Assembly (NCBI GenBank): GCA_902570125.1
Contig: CACFXK010000004.1
Coordinates: 1-64,000 of the forward strand
DNA from: an uncultured Pelagibacteraceae bacterium
Lineage (GTDB): Bacteria > Pseudomonadota > Alphaproteobacteria > Pelagibacterales > Pelagibacteraceae
DNA length: 64,000 bases
Direction: 5' to 3'
Position numbers and translations under genes: made by a program. Below, one piece after another: positions 34,969 to 43,929 of this stretch (its first letter is position 1; each line of letters opens with the position of its first letter). The notes under the pieces were generated by a model that saw only the letters and a list, made by a program, of their open reading frames with translations, did not search any database and was not told the origin of the DNA.

Positions 34969-35759
34969 TGTTAAAGATAATTTCAAAAAAAAATAGGGCT
35001 GCAGAAATTATTTGTAACCTTAATAAAATTGATAATAAGCAATTAAAAGAAATCAAATCAACACTTGATAAGTATGGAATGATTTATTTTCCAAAACAAA
35101 AACTTACTTCTAAGAATTATCTTAATTTTGCAAAAAAATTTGGTAAACCAGCTAATTATCCAAGATTGAAAGGTTTAAATAAAAAATATCCTCAAATAAC
35201 TGTTGTACAACGTAAATCTACTGACAAAGGGCCTAGCTTTGGCGAACAATTTCACACAGACTCCTCTTATACAAAAAAACCTCCTAGATACACGATGTTA
35301 CTTTCAAAACTGGTACCTAAAAAAGGTGTTGCTAATACTGACTTTTCTTCGCAGTACTTAGCTTATGAAAAATTGTCAAAAAATTATAAAAATAAGCTTA
35401 AAAAATTAAAAGGCATCTATTCTTCTCATGGACCAATATCAATTACAACAGTTGAGAGAGAAAAAGAAAAAGGAAAAATATCTAAAGAACTGATTTCCAG
35501 ACATAAAATAATAAGAACTATTAAAAATAAAAAAACTATATACTGTAGCCCTGGGCACTTTTTAAAATTTAATACGCATATGACTAAACAAAAAAAAGAA
35601 CTAAAGAAATTCTTATTCAATCATCAGACAAAAAAAACTTTTCAATATTCATTAGAATGGGAAAAAGATCAACTTGCTATTTGGGATAATAGAGCCATGC
35701 TCCATCAGGCTACACCATTTAAAGGTAATAGAATACTTCATAGAATAACAATACTTTAA
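34968..35759 (+). CDS. TauD/TfdA-family Fe(II)/2-oxoglutarate dioxygenase
   Basis: The 263-aa protein has the iron facial triad H96-x-D98 in QFHTDSSY and H246 in DNRAMLHQATPF. The 2-oxoglutarate arginine is R259 in ILHRITIL. The family oxidises taurine, trimethyllysine, gamma-butyrobetaine or alkylated compounds. Coupling to an N-methyl dehydrogenase gene makes a methylated-amine or betaine substrate plausible. It does not look like a close TauD because the middle is lysine-rich and diverged. An AEC transporter follows after 4 bp. Confidence 0.82.
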   Translation: MLKIISKKNRAAEIICNLNKIDNKQLKEIKSTLDKYGMIYFPKQKLTSKNYLNFAKKFGKPANYPRLKGLNKKYPQITVVQRKSTDKGPSFGEQFHTDSSYTKKPPRYTMLLSKLVPKKGVANTDFSSQYLAYEKLSKNYKNKLKKLKGIYSSHGPISITTVEREKEKGKISKELISRHKIIRTIKNKKTIYCSPGHFLKFNTHMTKQKKELKKFLFNHQTKKTFQYSLEWEKDQLAIWDNRAMLHQATPFKGNRILHRITIL

Positions 35760-35763
35760 TAAA

Positions 35764-36690
35764 ATGTATTCAATAATTCTTGGGTTAACACCTTTTATCT
35801 TTATCACACTATTTGGTTTTGTTTTTGGAAAACTTAAAATATTTGATTTAGGTCATGCAAAAGTTTTAAATTTGTTTTTATTCTATGTAGCGGTCCCTGC
35901 CTTAATAATTAAATTTGTTGCTCAAAGTGAAATCGGTCAAGTTGATATAAAACAGATAGTTTCATATTTTCTAATGCAAGGAAGTCTTGGGTTTTTAACA
36001 TTTTTATTAACATCAAAGTTTTTTAAAAGACCTATTCCAGAATCTATTATATGGGCATTGATGGTAGCACTATCAAATCATGTAACATTATTATTACCTA
36101 TTACAAAAATCTATTTTGGAACTGAAGTAATTACTCAAGTAACAAGTATAATATTAATGGATGGGGTTATTTTATTATCTGTAATTGCTTTTTTTTTAGA
36201 ACTTACTACTAAAAAAAATATTCGATTAACCATATTTATAAAGAACATAGTTCTTAATCCAATGATATTTTCAATCTTAATTGGTCTTTTACTATTTGTA
36301 TTTAAGATAAATATCGACGATACGCCAATAGACTACGTACTTTCTGTTTTGGCAGCTTGTGTTTCGCCTATAGGACTTTTTGCAATTGGTATCACCTTAT
36401 CTTTTTACACACATAAAGTTATTAATAAATTAACTGCTTCTATATCTATATTAAAATTAGTTGTTTCACCAATCATCCTCTTGATAATTGGCTTTATCAT
36501 ATTTGATGCTGGACAACCTGAAAAAATTCCTGGTGCTTTTTTTGTTAGTGTTGCACCATGTGGTCATACAGCTGTAGTATTATGCTCTGCTTATAATGTA
36601 AGTCCTGAAAATATAATAAAAGCTTTATTTATCTCAACTTTTGCATCATTTGTTACCATATTTTTTGCTATTCAATATTTAACAACCTAA
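35764..36690 (+). CDS. AEC-family membrane transporter
   Basis: This 308-aa integral membrane protein has about ten hydrophobic helices and the Auxin Efflux Carrier family pattern. It has FYVAVPALIIKFVA near the first helices, LSNHVTLLLPI in the middle and SPIGLFAIGITLSFYTH followed by PCGHTAVVLCSAYNVSP. Bacterial members move malonate, malate or similar small organic acids. It is the last gene of the run that starts with the third dehydrogenase. Its stop is one base away from the end of the convergent dehydrogenase gene. Confidence 0.85.
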   Translation: MYSIILGLTPFIFITLFGFVFGKLKIFDLGHAKVLNLFLFYVAVPALIIKFVAQSEIGQVDIKQIVSYFLMQGSLGFLTFLLTSKFFKRPIPESIIWALMVALSNHVTLLLPITKIYFGTEVITQVTSIILMDGVILLSVIAFFLELTTKKNIRLTIFIKNIVLNPMIFSILIGLLLFVFKINIDDTPIDYVLSVLAACVSPIGLFAIGITLSFYTHKVINKLTASISILKLVVSPIILLIIGFIIFDAGQPEKIPGAFFVSVAPCGHTAVVLCSAYNVSPENIIKALFISTFASFVTIFFAIQYLTT

Positions 36691-36691
36691 G

Positions 36692-37759
36692 TTAATTAAT
36701 ATTATCTAAGATTTTATTAGCACATTCTTTTGTATTGCTATCACCATCTAGATCTTGGGTTCTATTTTGCTTTTCTAGCAAAGTTTTTTCGATTGAACCT
36801 ACTATTCGTGTGGCAGCTTCTTTTTCGCCTAAATAATCTAACATCATAGCGCCAGACCAGATTTGACCTATTGGATTTGCAATACCTTTTCCAGCAATAT
36901 CAGGTGCTGATCCATGAACAGGCTCGAATAAAGAAGGATGTTTATTTGTTGGGTTAATATTTCCTGATGGAGCTATACCAATTGTTCCCGTACATGCTGG
37001 ACCCAAATCGGATAAAATATCTCCAAATAAATTTGATGCTACAACAACATCAAACCACTCTGGTGTTAAAACAAATCTTGCAGCTAAAATATCGATATGA
37101 AATTGATCTGTTTTAATCTCAGGGAAATCTTTTTTATTTTCATAAAATCTTTGGTCCCAGTATGGCATGGTTATAGAAATACCATTTGATTTTGTGGCAT
37201 TAGTTAATTTTTTTCGATCTCTTGTTTTTGCTAATTCAAATGCAAATTTTTGAACTCTATCTATTCCATGTTTTGACATTATAGTTTCTTGTATAACAAT
37301 TTCTCTTTCAGTATTTTGATACATTTTTCCACCTACCGAAGAATATTCGCCCTCAGTGTTTTCACGCACTATCATCATATCTATGTCACCAGGTTTTTTA
37401 TTTGCTAAGGGTGCATTTACTCCTTTAAATAATTTTACTGGCCTTAAATTGATAAATTGATCAAATTCTCGTCTAAACTGTAGTAGGGAACCCCATAAAG
37501 TAATATGATCTGGGTATTTATCTGGCATACCTACTGCACCAAAAAATATTGCATCATGATTACCAATTTGTTGTTTCCAATCATCAGGTAGCATTTTTCC
37601 ATGCTTTTCATAATAATCACATGATGAAAAATCAAATTCATCTATCTTTAATTTAAATTGATGTTGATTTGCTACTTCTTTAAGTATTTTTAAAGCTTCT
37701 GGAACAACCTCTTTTCCAATACCATCTCCAGCAATTGAGGCGATTTTGTATTCTTTCAT
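36692..37759 (-). CDS. Tartrate/D-malate dehydrogenase-like (isocitrate/isopropylmalate family)
   Basis: The 355-aa protein begins KIASIAGDGIGKEVVPEAL, the family start. MIVRENTEGEYSSVGG is the substrate and NADP region, and VVASNLFGDILSDLGPACTGTIGIAPSGNINP plus FEPVHGSAPDIAGKGIANPIG complete metal and cofactor sites. LWGSLLQFRREFDQFINLRPVK is typical of tartrate or D-malate dehydrogenases (TtuC/DmlA) rather than LeuB, which usually shows other residues there. Oxidative decarboxylation of a 2-hydroxy acid is expected. It is 2 bp from guaC. Confidence 0.87.
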   Translation of the reverse strand: MKEYKIASIAGDGIGKEVVPEALKILKEVANQHQFKLKIDEFDFSSCDYYEKHGKMLPDDWKQQIGNHDAIFFGAVGMPDKYPDHITLWGSLLQFRREFDQFINLRPVKLFKGVNAPLANKKPGDIDMMIVRENTEGEYSSVGGKMYQNTEREIVIQETIMSKHGIDRVQKFAFELAKTRDRKKLTNATKSNGISITMPYWDQRFYENKKDFPEIKTDQFHIDILAARFVLTPEWFDVVVASNLFGDILSDLGPACTGTIGIAPSGNINPTNKHPSLFEPVHGSAPDIAGKGIANPIGQIWSGAMMLDYLGEKEAATRIVGSIEKTLLEKQNRTQDLDGDSNTKECANKILDNIN

Positions 37760-37761
37760 CC

Positions 37762-38796
37762 TTACTTAGTAAAGGTATCGTTAAATTGTTTAGCTACTCT
37801 TACAAAAGTAGTACATTTACTAAGTTGTTTAAGAGAAGGGGCTCCCACATAAGTACAGCTACTTCTGACACCACCAAGAATATTATTTATCGTATCTTTA
37901 ATTTTTCCACGATATTTAATTCTCACTGTTCTACCCTCACTACTTCTATAGTCAGACAAACCCCCGTAATGTTTCTTATTTGCTATGTCAGAACTTGATC
38001 CATAAAATTCTATAAATTTATGACCATTTGATTTTATTAGCTTACCTTCACCTTCATCGTGACCAGCAAACATTCCTCCAAGCATCACAAAATCTGCACC
38101 ACCACCGAAAGCTTTTGCGACATCACCCGGGCAAGTACAACCCCCATCAGCAATAATATGTGCCCCTAAACCATGGGCAGCATCAGCACATTCAATGACA
38201 GCACTTAACTGAGGATAACCAACACCTGTTTGAATTCTTGTAGTGCAAACACTACCTGGTCCAATTCCAACTTTTACAATATCTGCTCCTGATAATACTA
38301 ATTCTTGTGCCATATCTGCCGTTACCACGTTACCAGCAATAATAGTTTTAGTAGGATATTTATCTCTCACGGATTTTAAAAATTTACTAAAGTGTTCAGA
38401 ATAACCATTAGCAACATCAATGCAGATAAATTTTATGAAACTATATTCTTTTAAAATTTTATCTAAATTTTCAAAATCTTCTTTTTTTATTCCTATACTT
38501 AAAGCAATATTTGGATGAATAGATTTTATTTTTTTGAATTTTTTTATTTTTTGAATGTTATGCTGTTTAGTTAAACATGTGATCATTCCGTATTCAGAAA
38601 GCTTTTCAGCTACACCAAGTTCACCAACACCGTCCATATTTGAGGCCATGATAGGAATTCCAGACCATTCATTATTACTATACTTAAATCTATAAGTTCT
38701 TTTTAGATTTACATCTTTACGACTTTGAAGAGTACTTCTCTTAGGTCTAAAAAGTACATCTGAGTAGTCTAATTTTAGTTCTTCTTCAATTCTCAC
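37762..38796 (-). CDS. guaC: GMP reductase
   Basis: The 344-aa protein has the IMPDH/GMPR TIM barrel without CBS domains. The catalytic loop is VGIGPGSVCTTRIQTGVGYPQLSAV, with the active cysteine in SVCTTR. The N-terminal SDVLFRPKRSTLQSRKDVNLKR and late GMFAGHDEGEG are characteristic of GMP reductase. It converts GMP to IMP with NADPH to rebalance purines. The length (about 345) agrees with GuaC, not GuaB. Confidence 0.9.
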   Translation of the reverse strand: MRIEEELKLDYSDVLFRPKRSTLQSRKDVNLKRTYRFKYSNNEWSGIPIMASNMDGVGELGVAEKLSEYGMITCLTKQHNIQKIKKFKKIKSIHPNIALSIGIKKEDFENLDKILKEYSFIKFICIDVANGYSEHFSKFLKSVRDKYPTKTIIAGNVVTADMAQELVLSGADIVKVGIGPGSVCTTRIQTGVGYPQLSAVIECADAAHGLGAHIIADGGCTCPGDVAKAFGGGADFVMLGGMFAGHDEGEGKLIKSNGHKFIEFYGSSSDIANKKHYGGLSDYRSSEGRTVRIKYRGKIKDTINNILGGVRSSCTYVGAPSLKQLSKCTTFVRVAKQFNDTFTK

Positions 38797-38898
38797 GAAT
38801 CCGAATTTATACAGGGGCTCAAAGCAAATTCAAATTAATTATTAATATTGATGCAGCGTTTTCATTGGCTTTAATTTAAAAAATACATATTATTAGGC

Positions 38899-39777
38899 AT
38901 GTTTAATGGTTTTAAGTCAAAGTACGTAAAGGTAAAAAAGGGCAAGGTTTTTTGTAGAGTTGGTGGTGAAGGTCCACCATTACTTTTACTACACGGATAT
39001 CCACAAACACATTTAATGTGGCACAAAACAGCCCCTGAGTTATCTAAAAAATTTACAGTGGTTGCTGCAGATTTAAGAGGATATGGAAATAGTCTTGCTC
39101 CAGCATCAGATAGCAAACATTACAACTACTCAAAAAGAGAAATGGCAAGTGACATGAAACAGATGATGATAAAATTAGGGTTTAACAAATTTTTTGTTGC
39201 GGGACATGATAGAGGTGGAAGAGTTGCTCACAGGTTAGCAAGAGACCATAGAAAAAATATAATAGCTCTTAGTGTTTTAGATATTTGTCCAACATTAGAT
39301 ATGTACGAACTAACGACGAAAGATTTCGCAAAAGCTTACTTTCATTGGTTTTTTTTAATACAACCAAAATGGTTACCTGAGAAAATGATAATGAGCGATC
39401 CACGTAAATGGATGAAAAGTTGTTTAGATAAATGGTCAGGGAATCACAAATTTGGAAAAGTTGAAGAAAATTATTTAAAATGTTTCAAGCAACCAAAAAG
39501 AATTCATGGATCTTGTGAAGATTATAGGGCGTCTGCGACTATTGATTTGGATCATGACAAACAAGATAGAAAGAAAAAACTAAATATTCCAGTCCAAGTG
39601 TTATGGGGAAGTAAGGGAGTAATTGGAAAGCAGTTCAAACCATTAAAAATTTGGCAAAGATATACTAAGAAAAAAGTTATAGGTTATCCTATAAACTCAG
39701 GTCACTTCATTCCAGAGCAAAACCCAAAGGCAACTATTAAACATTTAACTAATTTTTTTTTGAAGAAAATTAAGTAA
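38899..39777 (+). CDS. Haloacetate dehalogenase-like alpha/beta hydrolase
   Basis: The 292-aa protein has a full alpha/beta hydrolase fold. The nucleophile aspartate is D104 in AGHDRGGR, with R105 and R108 placed as in fluoroacetate dehalogenase. HWFF followed by LIQPKWLPE corresponds to the halide-binding His-Trp, and SGHFIPEQNP carries the catalytic histidine. The N-terminal LLLHGYPQTHLMWH is the oxyanion side. It may hydrolyse fluoro- or haloacetate or an epoxide. No halogen-related gene is adjacent, so the true substrate is open. Confidence 0.85.
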   Translation: MFNGFKSKYVKVKKGKVFCRVGGEGPPLLLLHGYPQTHLMWHKTAPELSKKFTVVAADLRGYGNSLAPASDSKHYNYSKREMASDMKQMMIKLGFNKFFVAGHDRGGRVAHRLARDHRKNIIALSVLDICPTLDMYELTTKDFAKAYFHWFFLIQPKWLPEKMIMSDPRKWMKSCLDKWSGNHKFGKVEENYLKCFKQPKRIHGSCEDYRASATIDLDHDKQDRKKKLNIPVQVLWGSKGVIGKQFKPLKIWQRYTKKKVIGYPINSGHFIPEQNPKATIKHLTNFFLKKIK

Positions 39778-39852
39778 TTAGCCTTACTTGATGTGATCAA
39801 TAATCGCGCATATCATTCTTGATAATATTAAATTCACCTTTAAATATAGCTA

Positions 39853-41265
39853 ATGTCCTCTTTACTTAAAAATTCAGAATTAACTTCAGAAAAAGCAGAT
39901 AGCATTGTTTCTGAAACTCTAAATAATTGTGATGATGGTGAGCTTTATATAGAGGATACAAAATCTGAGACAATTGTATTAGATGATAACAAGATTAAAA
40001 GTTCAAATTATACATCTGACTTAGGTTATGGTTTTAGAGCTGTAACAGGTGATACAGTAGCTTATTCTCATTCAAACGAAATTTCAGAAAAATCATTAAA
40101 AAATTCTAGCGAAAATCTTAAGTCAACTTTAAAAAATAATAGCGGAACATATAATTCAGAAATTAAAAAAACTAATCAGAAGCTTTATAAAGACGTTGAT
40201 CCAATTGAGAGCAAGTCAATGAAATCAAAAATAGAATTGCTGAACAATATGAATGAGTATGCCAGATCAAAAGATAGTTCAGTTAAACAAGTAACAGCAA
40301 GCCTTCTAGCAGAGAAGAAAAATGTTGAGATCATTAGATCTGGAGGAGAATTATTATCAGATAACAGACCTTTAGTTAGAATAAATATGTCAGTAATGGT
40401 TGAAAAGAATGGTAGAAAAGAAACTGGTGTTTTTGGTATTGGTGGAAGACAAGATTATGATGAATATCTTAAAAATGATAATTGGAAAAAAGTTTGTGAT
40501 GAAGCTTTTAGAATTGCAAGTACGAATATAGAAAGTAAACCTTCTCTTGCAGGAGAAATGAAAGTTGTTTTAGGACCTGGTTGGCCTGCAATTTTAATTC
40601 ATGAAGCTGTAGGTCATGGACTAGAAGGAGATTTTAATAGAAAAAAAACTTCAGCTTTTCATGATTTAGTTGGTAAAAAAGTTGCGAGCGATGGAGTTAC
40701 AATAATCGACGACGGAACATTAGATAATAGAAGAGGTAGTTTAAATATTGATGATGAAGGAACGCCAACAGAAAGAACAGTTTTAATTGAAAATGGTATC
40801 TTAAAAAATTTCATGCAAGATAGACTTAATGCAAGACTTATGAATACAAAATCAACAGGAAATGGAAGAAGAGAGAGCTATAAACATGTAGTGATGCCTA
40901 GAATGAGAAATACGATAATGTTAGGTGGATCAAACACTCAAGAAGAAATGATTAAATCAGTAGATAAAGGTATTTTTGCTGTAAGTTTTGGAGGTGGTCA
41001 AGTTGACATTACCTCTGGTAAATTCGTTTTTAACTGTACAGAAGCTTATGAGATTATAAATGGAAAAATTGGATCTCCAATTAAAGGAGCTACTTTAATT
41101 GGTGATGGACCATCTTCTTTAAAAGAAATTTTAATGATTGGAAATGATATGATGTTAGATCCTGGAATTGGAACGTGTGGTAAAGCTGGACAAGGTGTAC
41201 CAGTTGGTGTTGGACAACCATCTTTGCTTATCAATAATATGACTGTTGGCGGAACCCAACTATAG
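39853..41265 (+). CDS. tldD: Metalloprotease TldD
   Basis: The 470-aa protein has HEAVGHGLEGD (H250, E251, H255), the HExxxH zinc motif of the TldD/TldE heterodimer, and the family sequences GVTIIDDGTLDNRRGSLNIDDEG and MIGNDMMLDPGIGTCGKAGQGVPV. TldD is the catalytic half, and TldE is encoded next. The pair digests modified peptides and unfolded fragments in the cytoplasm. Confidence 0.93.
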   Translation: MSSLLKNSELTSEKADSIVSETLNNCDDGELYIEDTKSETIVLDDNKIKSSNYTSDLGYGFRAVTGDTVAYSHSNEISEKSLKNSSENLKSTLKNNSGTYNSEIKKTNQKLYKDVDPIESKSMKSKIELLNNMNEYARSKDSSVKQVTASLLAEKKNVEIIRSGGELLSDNRPLVRINMSVMVEKNGRKETGVFGIGGRQDYDEYLKNDNWKKVCDEAFRIASTNIESKPSLAGEMKVVLGPGWPAILIHEAVGHGLEGDFNRKKTSAFHDLVGKKVASDGVTIIDDGTLDNRRGSLNIDDEGTPTERTVLIENGILKNFMQDRLNARLMNTKSTGNGRRESYKHVVMPRMRNTIMLGGSNTQEEMIKSVDKGIFAVSFGGGQVDITSGKFVFNCTEAYEIINGKIGSPIKGATLIGDGPSSLKEILMIGNDMMLDPGIGTCGKAGQGVPVGVGQPSLLINNMTVGGTQL

Positions 41266-41269
41266 TAAG

Positions 41270-42589
41270 ATGATTAAAGATCAACAGTATTTAAAAAAAA
41301 TTGCTGATATATGCCTTAGTAAATCAAAAAAATTAGGTTCATCTGATGCAAACATATTAGTGCAAAGTTCTGTTTCTGAAAATGTAAATGTAAGGAATAA
41401 AAAACTTGATGGATCTGAAAGGTCTGAAAATCTTGGAGTAGTCCTTACAACTTATTTAGGTAAAAAAAAGTCCTCAATAGCTTCATCGAATCTAAAAGAA
41501 AGTAATTTAGATGAGTTAGTAAATAGATGTATTGAAACAATGAAAATTACTCCTGAGGATGAATATAATTCATTACCAGATAAAGACCTTCATTTTAAAG
41601 GATTAAAAGACTTAGACTTGTATGATGAAACTCATTTAAGCAATGAAGACAAGATTAATTATATAAAAGAGGCAGAAGAGGAAGCTTTTTCAAATGATAA
41701 AATAATAAATACTAATGGATCTGGATTTGGTGAGAACAAATCAAATTTTTTATTAGCTAATTCAAATGGATTTGCTGATGGATATAAAACTTCACAATTT
41801 ACTGCATATTGTGAAGTTGTTTCAAAAAGCAACGGAAGCATGGAAAGAGATTATGAATATACAAGTAAAAGGTTTTACAGTGATATTTTAAAACCTAAAC
41901 AACTTGGATCTATTGCAGCAGAGCATGCAGTAAAGAAATTAAATCCACAAAAGATAAAAAGTGAAAAAATTAGTCTGATATTTGATAAAAGAATTTCAAA
42001 AAATTTTCTATCTATATTTGCAAGTGCAATATCATCAAGTGCAATTGCAAAAGGTACTACATTTTTAAAAGATAAATTAAATCAACAAGTTTTTAACCCT
42101 GAAATAAATATACAAGATCATGGTAATATAAGAAAAGCCAATGGATCTCGTTACTTTGATAGCGAAGGCATAGCAGTAGTTAACCTTGATTTGATAAAGA
42201 ACGGTATTCTTCAAGACTATTTAATTGATACTTATAATGGGAAAAAAATAAATAGAAAGTCTAATGGTAGGGCAAGTGGTACAACAAATTTGTATTTTCA
42301 AAATGGATCAAAAACATTTGAAGATCTAATCAAATCAGAAAATAAAATCTTGTATATTAAAGAAACTATCGGCCATGGTACAAATATTATTAACGGTGAT
42401 TATTCTGTAGGAGCATCTGGCATGATGATTGAGAATGGAGAGTTTTCATATCCAGTAAGTGAAATTACAATTGCTGGAAACCTAAATAATATTTTTAAAA
42501 ATATAACTTTAGCCGACGATTTAGAATTTAACTATGCAACGAATTCACCGACAATGATGGTTGAAGGTATGGTTGTTGGTGGAAAATAA
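41270..42589 (+). CDS. tldE: TldE (PmbA) subunit of TldD/E metalloprotease
   Basis: The 439-aa product from ATG 41270 is the partner of TldD. It lacks the HExxxH motif and has the family end region of GASGMMIENGEFSYPVSEITIAGNLNNIF and PTMMVEGMVVGGK. An in-frame TTG at 41246 overlaps the tldD stop and would add eight residues; the ATG is preferred. Four bases separate it from tldD, so the subunits are made together. Confidence 0.9.
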   Translation: MIKDQQYLKKIADICLSKSKKLGSSDANILVQSSVSENVNVRNKKLDGSERSENLGVVLTTYLGKKKSSIASSNLKESNLDELVNRCIETMKITPEDEYNSLPDKDLHFKGLKDLDLYDETHLSNEDKINYIKEAEEEAFSNDKIINTNGSGFGENKSNFLLANSNGFADGYKTSQFTAYCEVVSKSNGSMERDYEYTSKRFYSDILKPKQLGSIAAEHAVKKLNPQKIKSEKISLIFDKRISKNFLSIFASAISSSAIAKGTTFLKDKLNQQVFNPEINIQDHGNIRKANGSRYFDSEGIAVVNLDLIKNGILQDYLIDTYNGKKINRKSNGRASGTTNLYFQNGSKTFEDLIKSENKILYIKETIGHGTNIINGDYSVGASGMMIENGEFSYPVSEITIAGNLNNIFKNITLADDLEFNYATNSPTMMVEGMVVGGK

Positions 42590-42596
42590 TTTCTAA

Positions 42597-43145
42597 ATGA
42601 AAAAAATAATTACCATTTTTCTTGCTATTTTTTTTATTAGTACCTCATCAAACTCTAATGAAAATGAAATAAGATTAAATAGCTTATTTGAAAAATTAAA
42701 AATTCAAAACCACTCAATTGCAATTGATACAGAGATGAAAATTTGGGATATTTGGACAAAACATCCCACTAATCAAAATTTAACTTCTTTGCTATCAAGA
42801 GGAACAAAATTTATGAATCAAGAGCAATATTCAGTTGCTGTAGATATATTCACAACAGTAATTAAAAAAGATCCTGCTTGGGCAGAAGCTTGGAATAAAA
42901 GAGCAACTGTCTTTTATTTAATGGGCAAATATCAAGATTCTCAAAATGATATAGACAAGGTATTAAAACTAGAGAAAAGACATTTTGGAGCATTATCAGG
43001 ACAGGGTCTCGTTCAAATTAAGTTAAAAAATTATGAAAAGGCTTTAAAGAGTTATGAAAAAGTAAAAGAGATTTATCCGTCCATGAGGTCACCACAAATA
43101 ATGATACCACAGATTAAAGAGTTGATTAAAAACCAATCTGTGTAA
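42597..43145 (+). CDS. Secreted or periplasmic TPR-repeat protein
   Basis: The 182-aa protein has a signal peptide (MKKIITIFLAIFFISTSSNS) and about three tetratricopeptide-like helix pairs from residue 65: ATKFMNQEQYSVAVDIFTTV-type spacing, AWAEAWNKRATVFYLMGKYQDS and HFGALSGQGLVQIKLKNYEKAL. TPR proteins act as scaffolds. It is 7 bp downstream of tldE and abuts the histidine phosphatase gene. No partner can be named. Confidence 0.85.
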   Translation: MKKIITIFLAIFFISTSSNSNENEIRLNSLFEKLKIQNHSIAIDTEMKIWDIWTKHPTNQNLTSLLSRGTKFMNQEQYSVAVDIFTTVIKKDPAWAEAWNKRATVFYLMGKYQDSQNDIDKVLKLEKRHFGALSGQGLVQIKLKNYEKALKSYEKVKEIYPSMRSPQIMIPQIKELIKNQSV

Positions 43146-43694
43146 ATGAAAAAACTACTAATAATATTTTTTATTAATATTTTTGTAGTTAATTCTGCTT
43201 ATTCTGCAGAAGAAGTCCTTAATTCTTTAAAAGAGGGAGGAAAAATAATTTTTATTAGACATGCGCTTGCACCAGGGAATGGAGATCCAGAAAATTTTGA
43301 TTTAAATGATTGTTCTACCCAAAGAAATTTAAATCAAAGAGGAATTGAACAGTCAAAATTTATTGGAAGTATATTTAATAAAAACCAGATTAAAATTGAA
43401 AATGTCTATTCAAGTGAATGGTGCAGATGTATAGATACAGCTAAATTTGCTTTTAAAAATTATCAAACATTTAGTGCACTAAATTCTTTTTATGATATTA
43501 GATTTGAAGCAAATGAAGAGAGGCAAATAACTCAACTAAAAGAGTTTATTAATCAATGGAATGGTAAAGAAAATATAATTTTTGTTACTCATTTTGTTGT
43601 TATATCCTCAATGCTAAATATAGGGACTTCTTCAGGAGAAATAGTAATAACCGATAAGAATTTAAATATTATTGGATCAATTGATACTTTGTAA
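43146..43694 (+). CDS. Secreted histidine phosphatase-superfamily protein
   Basis: The 182-aa protein has a signal peptide (MKKLLIIFFINIFVVNSAYS) and the phosphoglycerate mutase-like motif FIRHALAPGNGDP (RHx with the phosphate-binding His and Arg). The second histidine is in FVTHFVVISSML. SEWCRCIDTAKFAF supplies the second arginine. It probably dephosphorylates a phosphate ester in the periplasm. It follows the TPR gene directly. Confidence 0.87.
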   Translation: MKKLLIIFFINIFVVNSAYSAEEVLNSLKEGGKIIFIRHALAPGNGDPENFDLNDCSTQRNLNQRGIEQSKFIGSIFNKNQIKIENVYSSEWCRCIDTAKFAFKNYQTFSALNSFYDIRFEANEERQITQLKEFINQWNGKENIIFVTHFVVISSMLNIGTSSGEIVITDKNLNIIGSIDTL

Positions 43695-43712
43695 TATATT
43701 AACTTAATATTT

Positions 43713-43904
43713 ATGAAAACAATATTTATTATAGGATCAAAAAAGCATACTTTAAAATACACTAGAAAAATGCCTGAAGGCGAAGTAAAAAAAATGAAAT
43801 CTTTTGTAACTAATAAAGGTCAAAAGTTAGAAAAAACATCCAAGTTTAAAATTCTAAATATTTCAGACGAAAAAACAGCAAGAGTATTTAAGATCAGTTT
43901 ATAA
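43713..43904 (+). CDS. Small lysine-rich protein of unknown function, 63 aa
   Basis: An open frame from ATG 43713 encodes 63 residues, very basic (FIIGSKKHTLKYTRKMPEGE, later KTSKFKILNI). It looks like a small beta-rich nucleic-acid or ligand-binding protein but no family is recognised. The reading frame sits between two coding genes with short spacers and no competing frame. Its reality is plausible but unproven. Confidence 0.5.
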   Translation: MKTIFIIGSKKHTLKYTRKMPEGEVKKMKSFVTNKGQKLEKTSKFKILNISDEKTARVFKISL

Positions 43905-43929
43905 TATTTAATCCAGAAATAGAAACTAA

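Noticed and set aside
41246..41269. TTG start at 41246 for tldE
   Set aside because: It overlaps the end of tldD and adds eight residues; the ATG at 41270 is a normal start.
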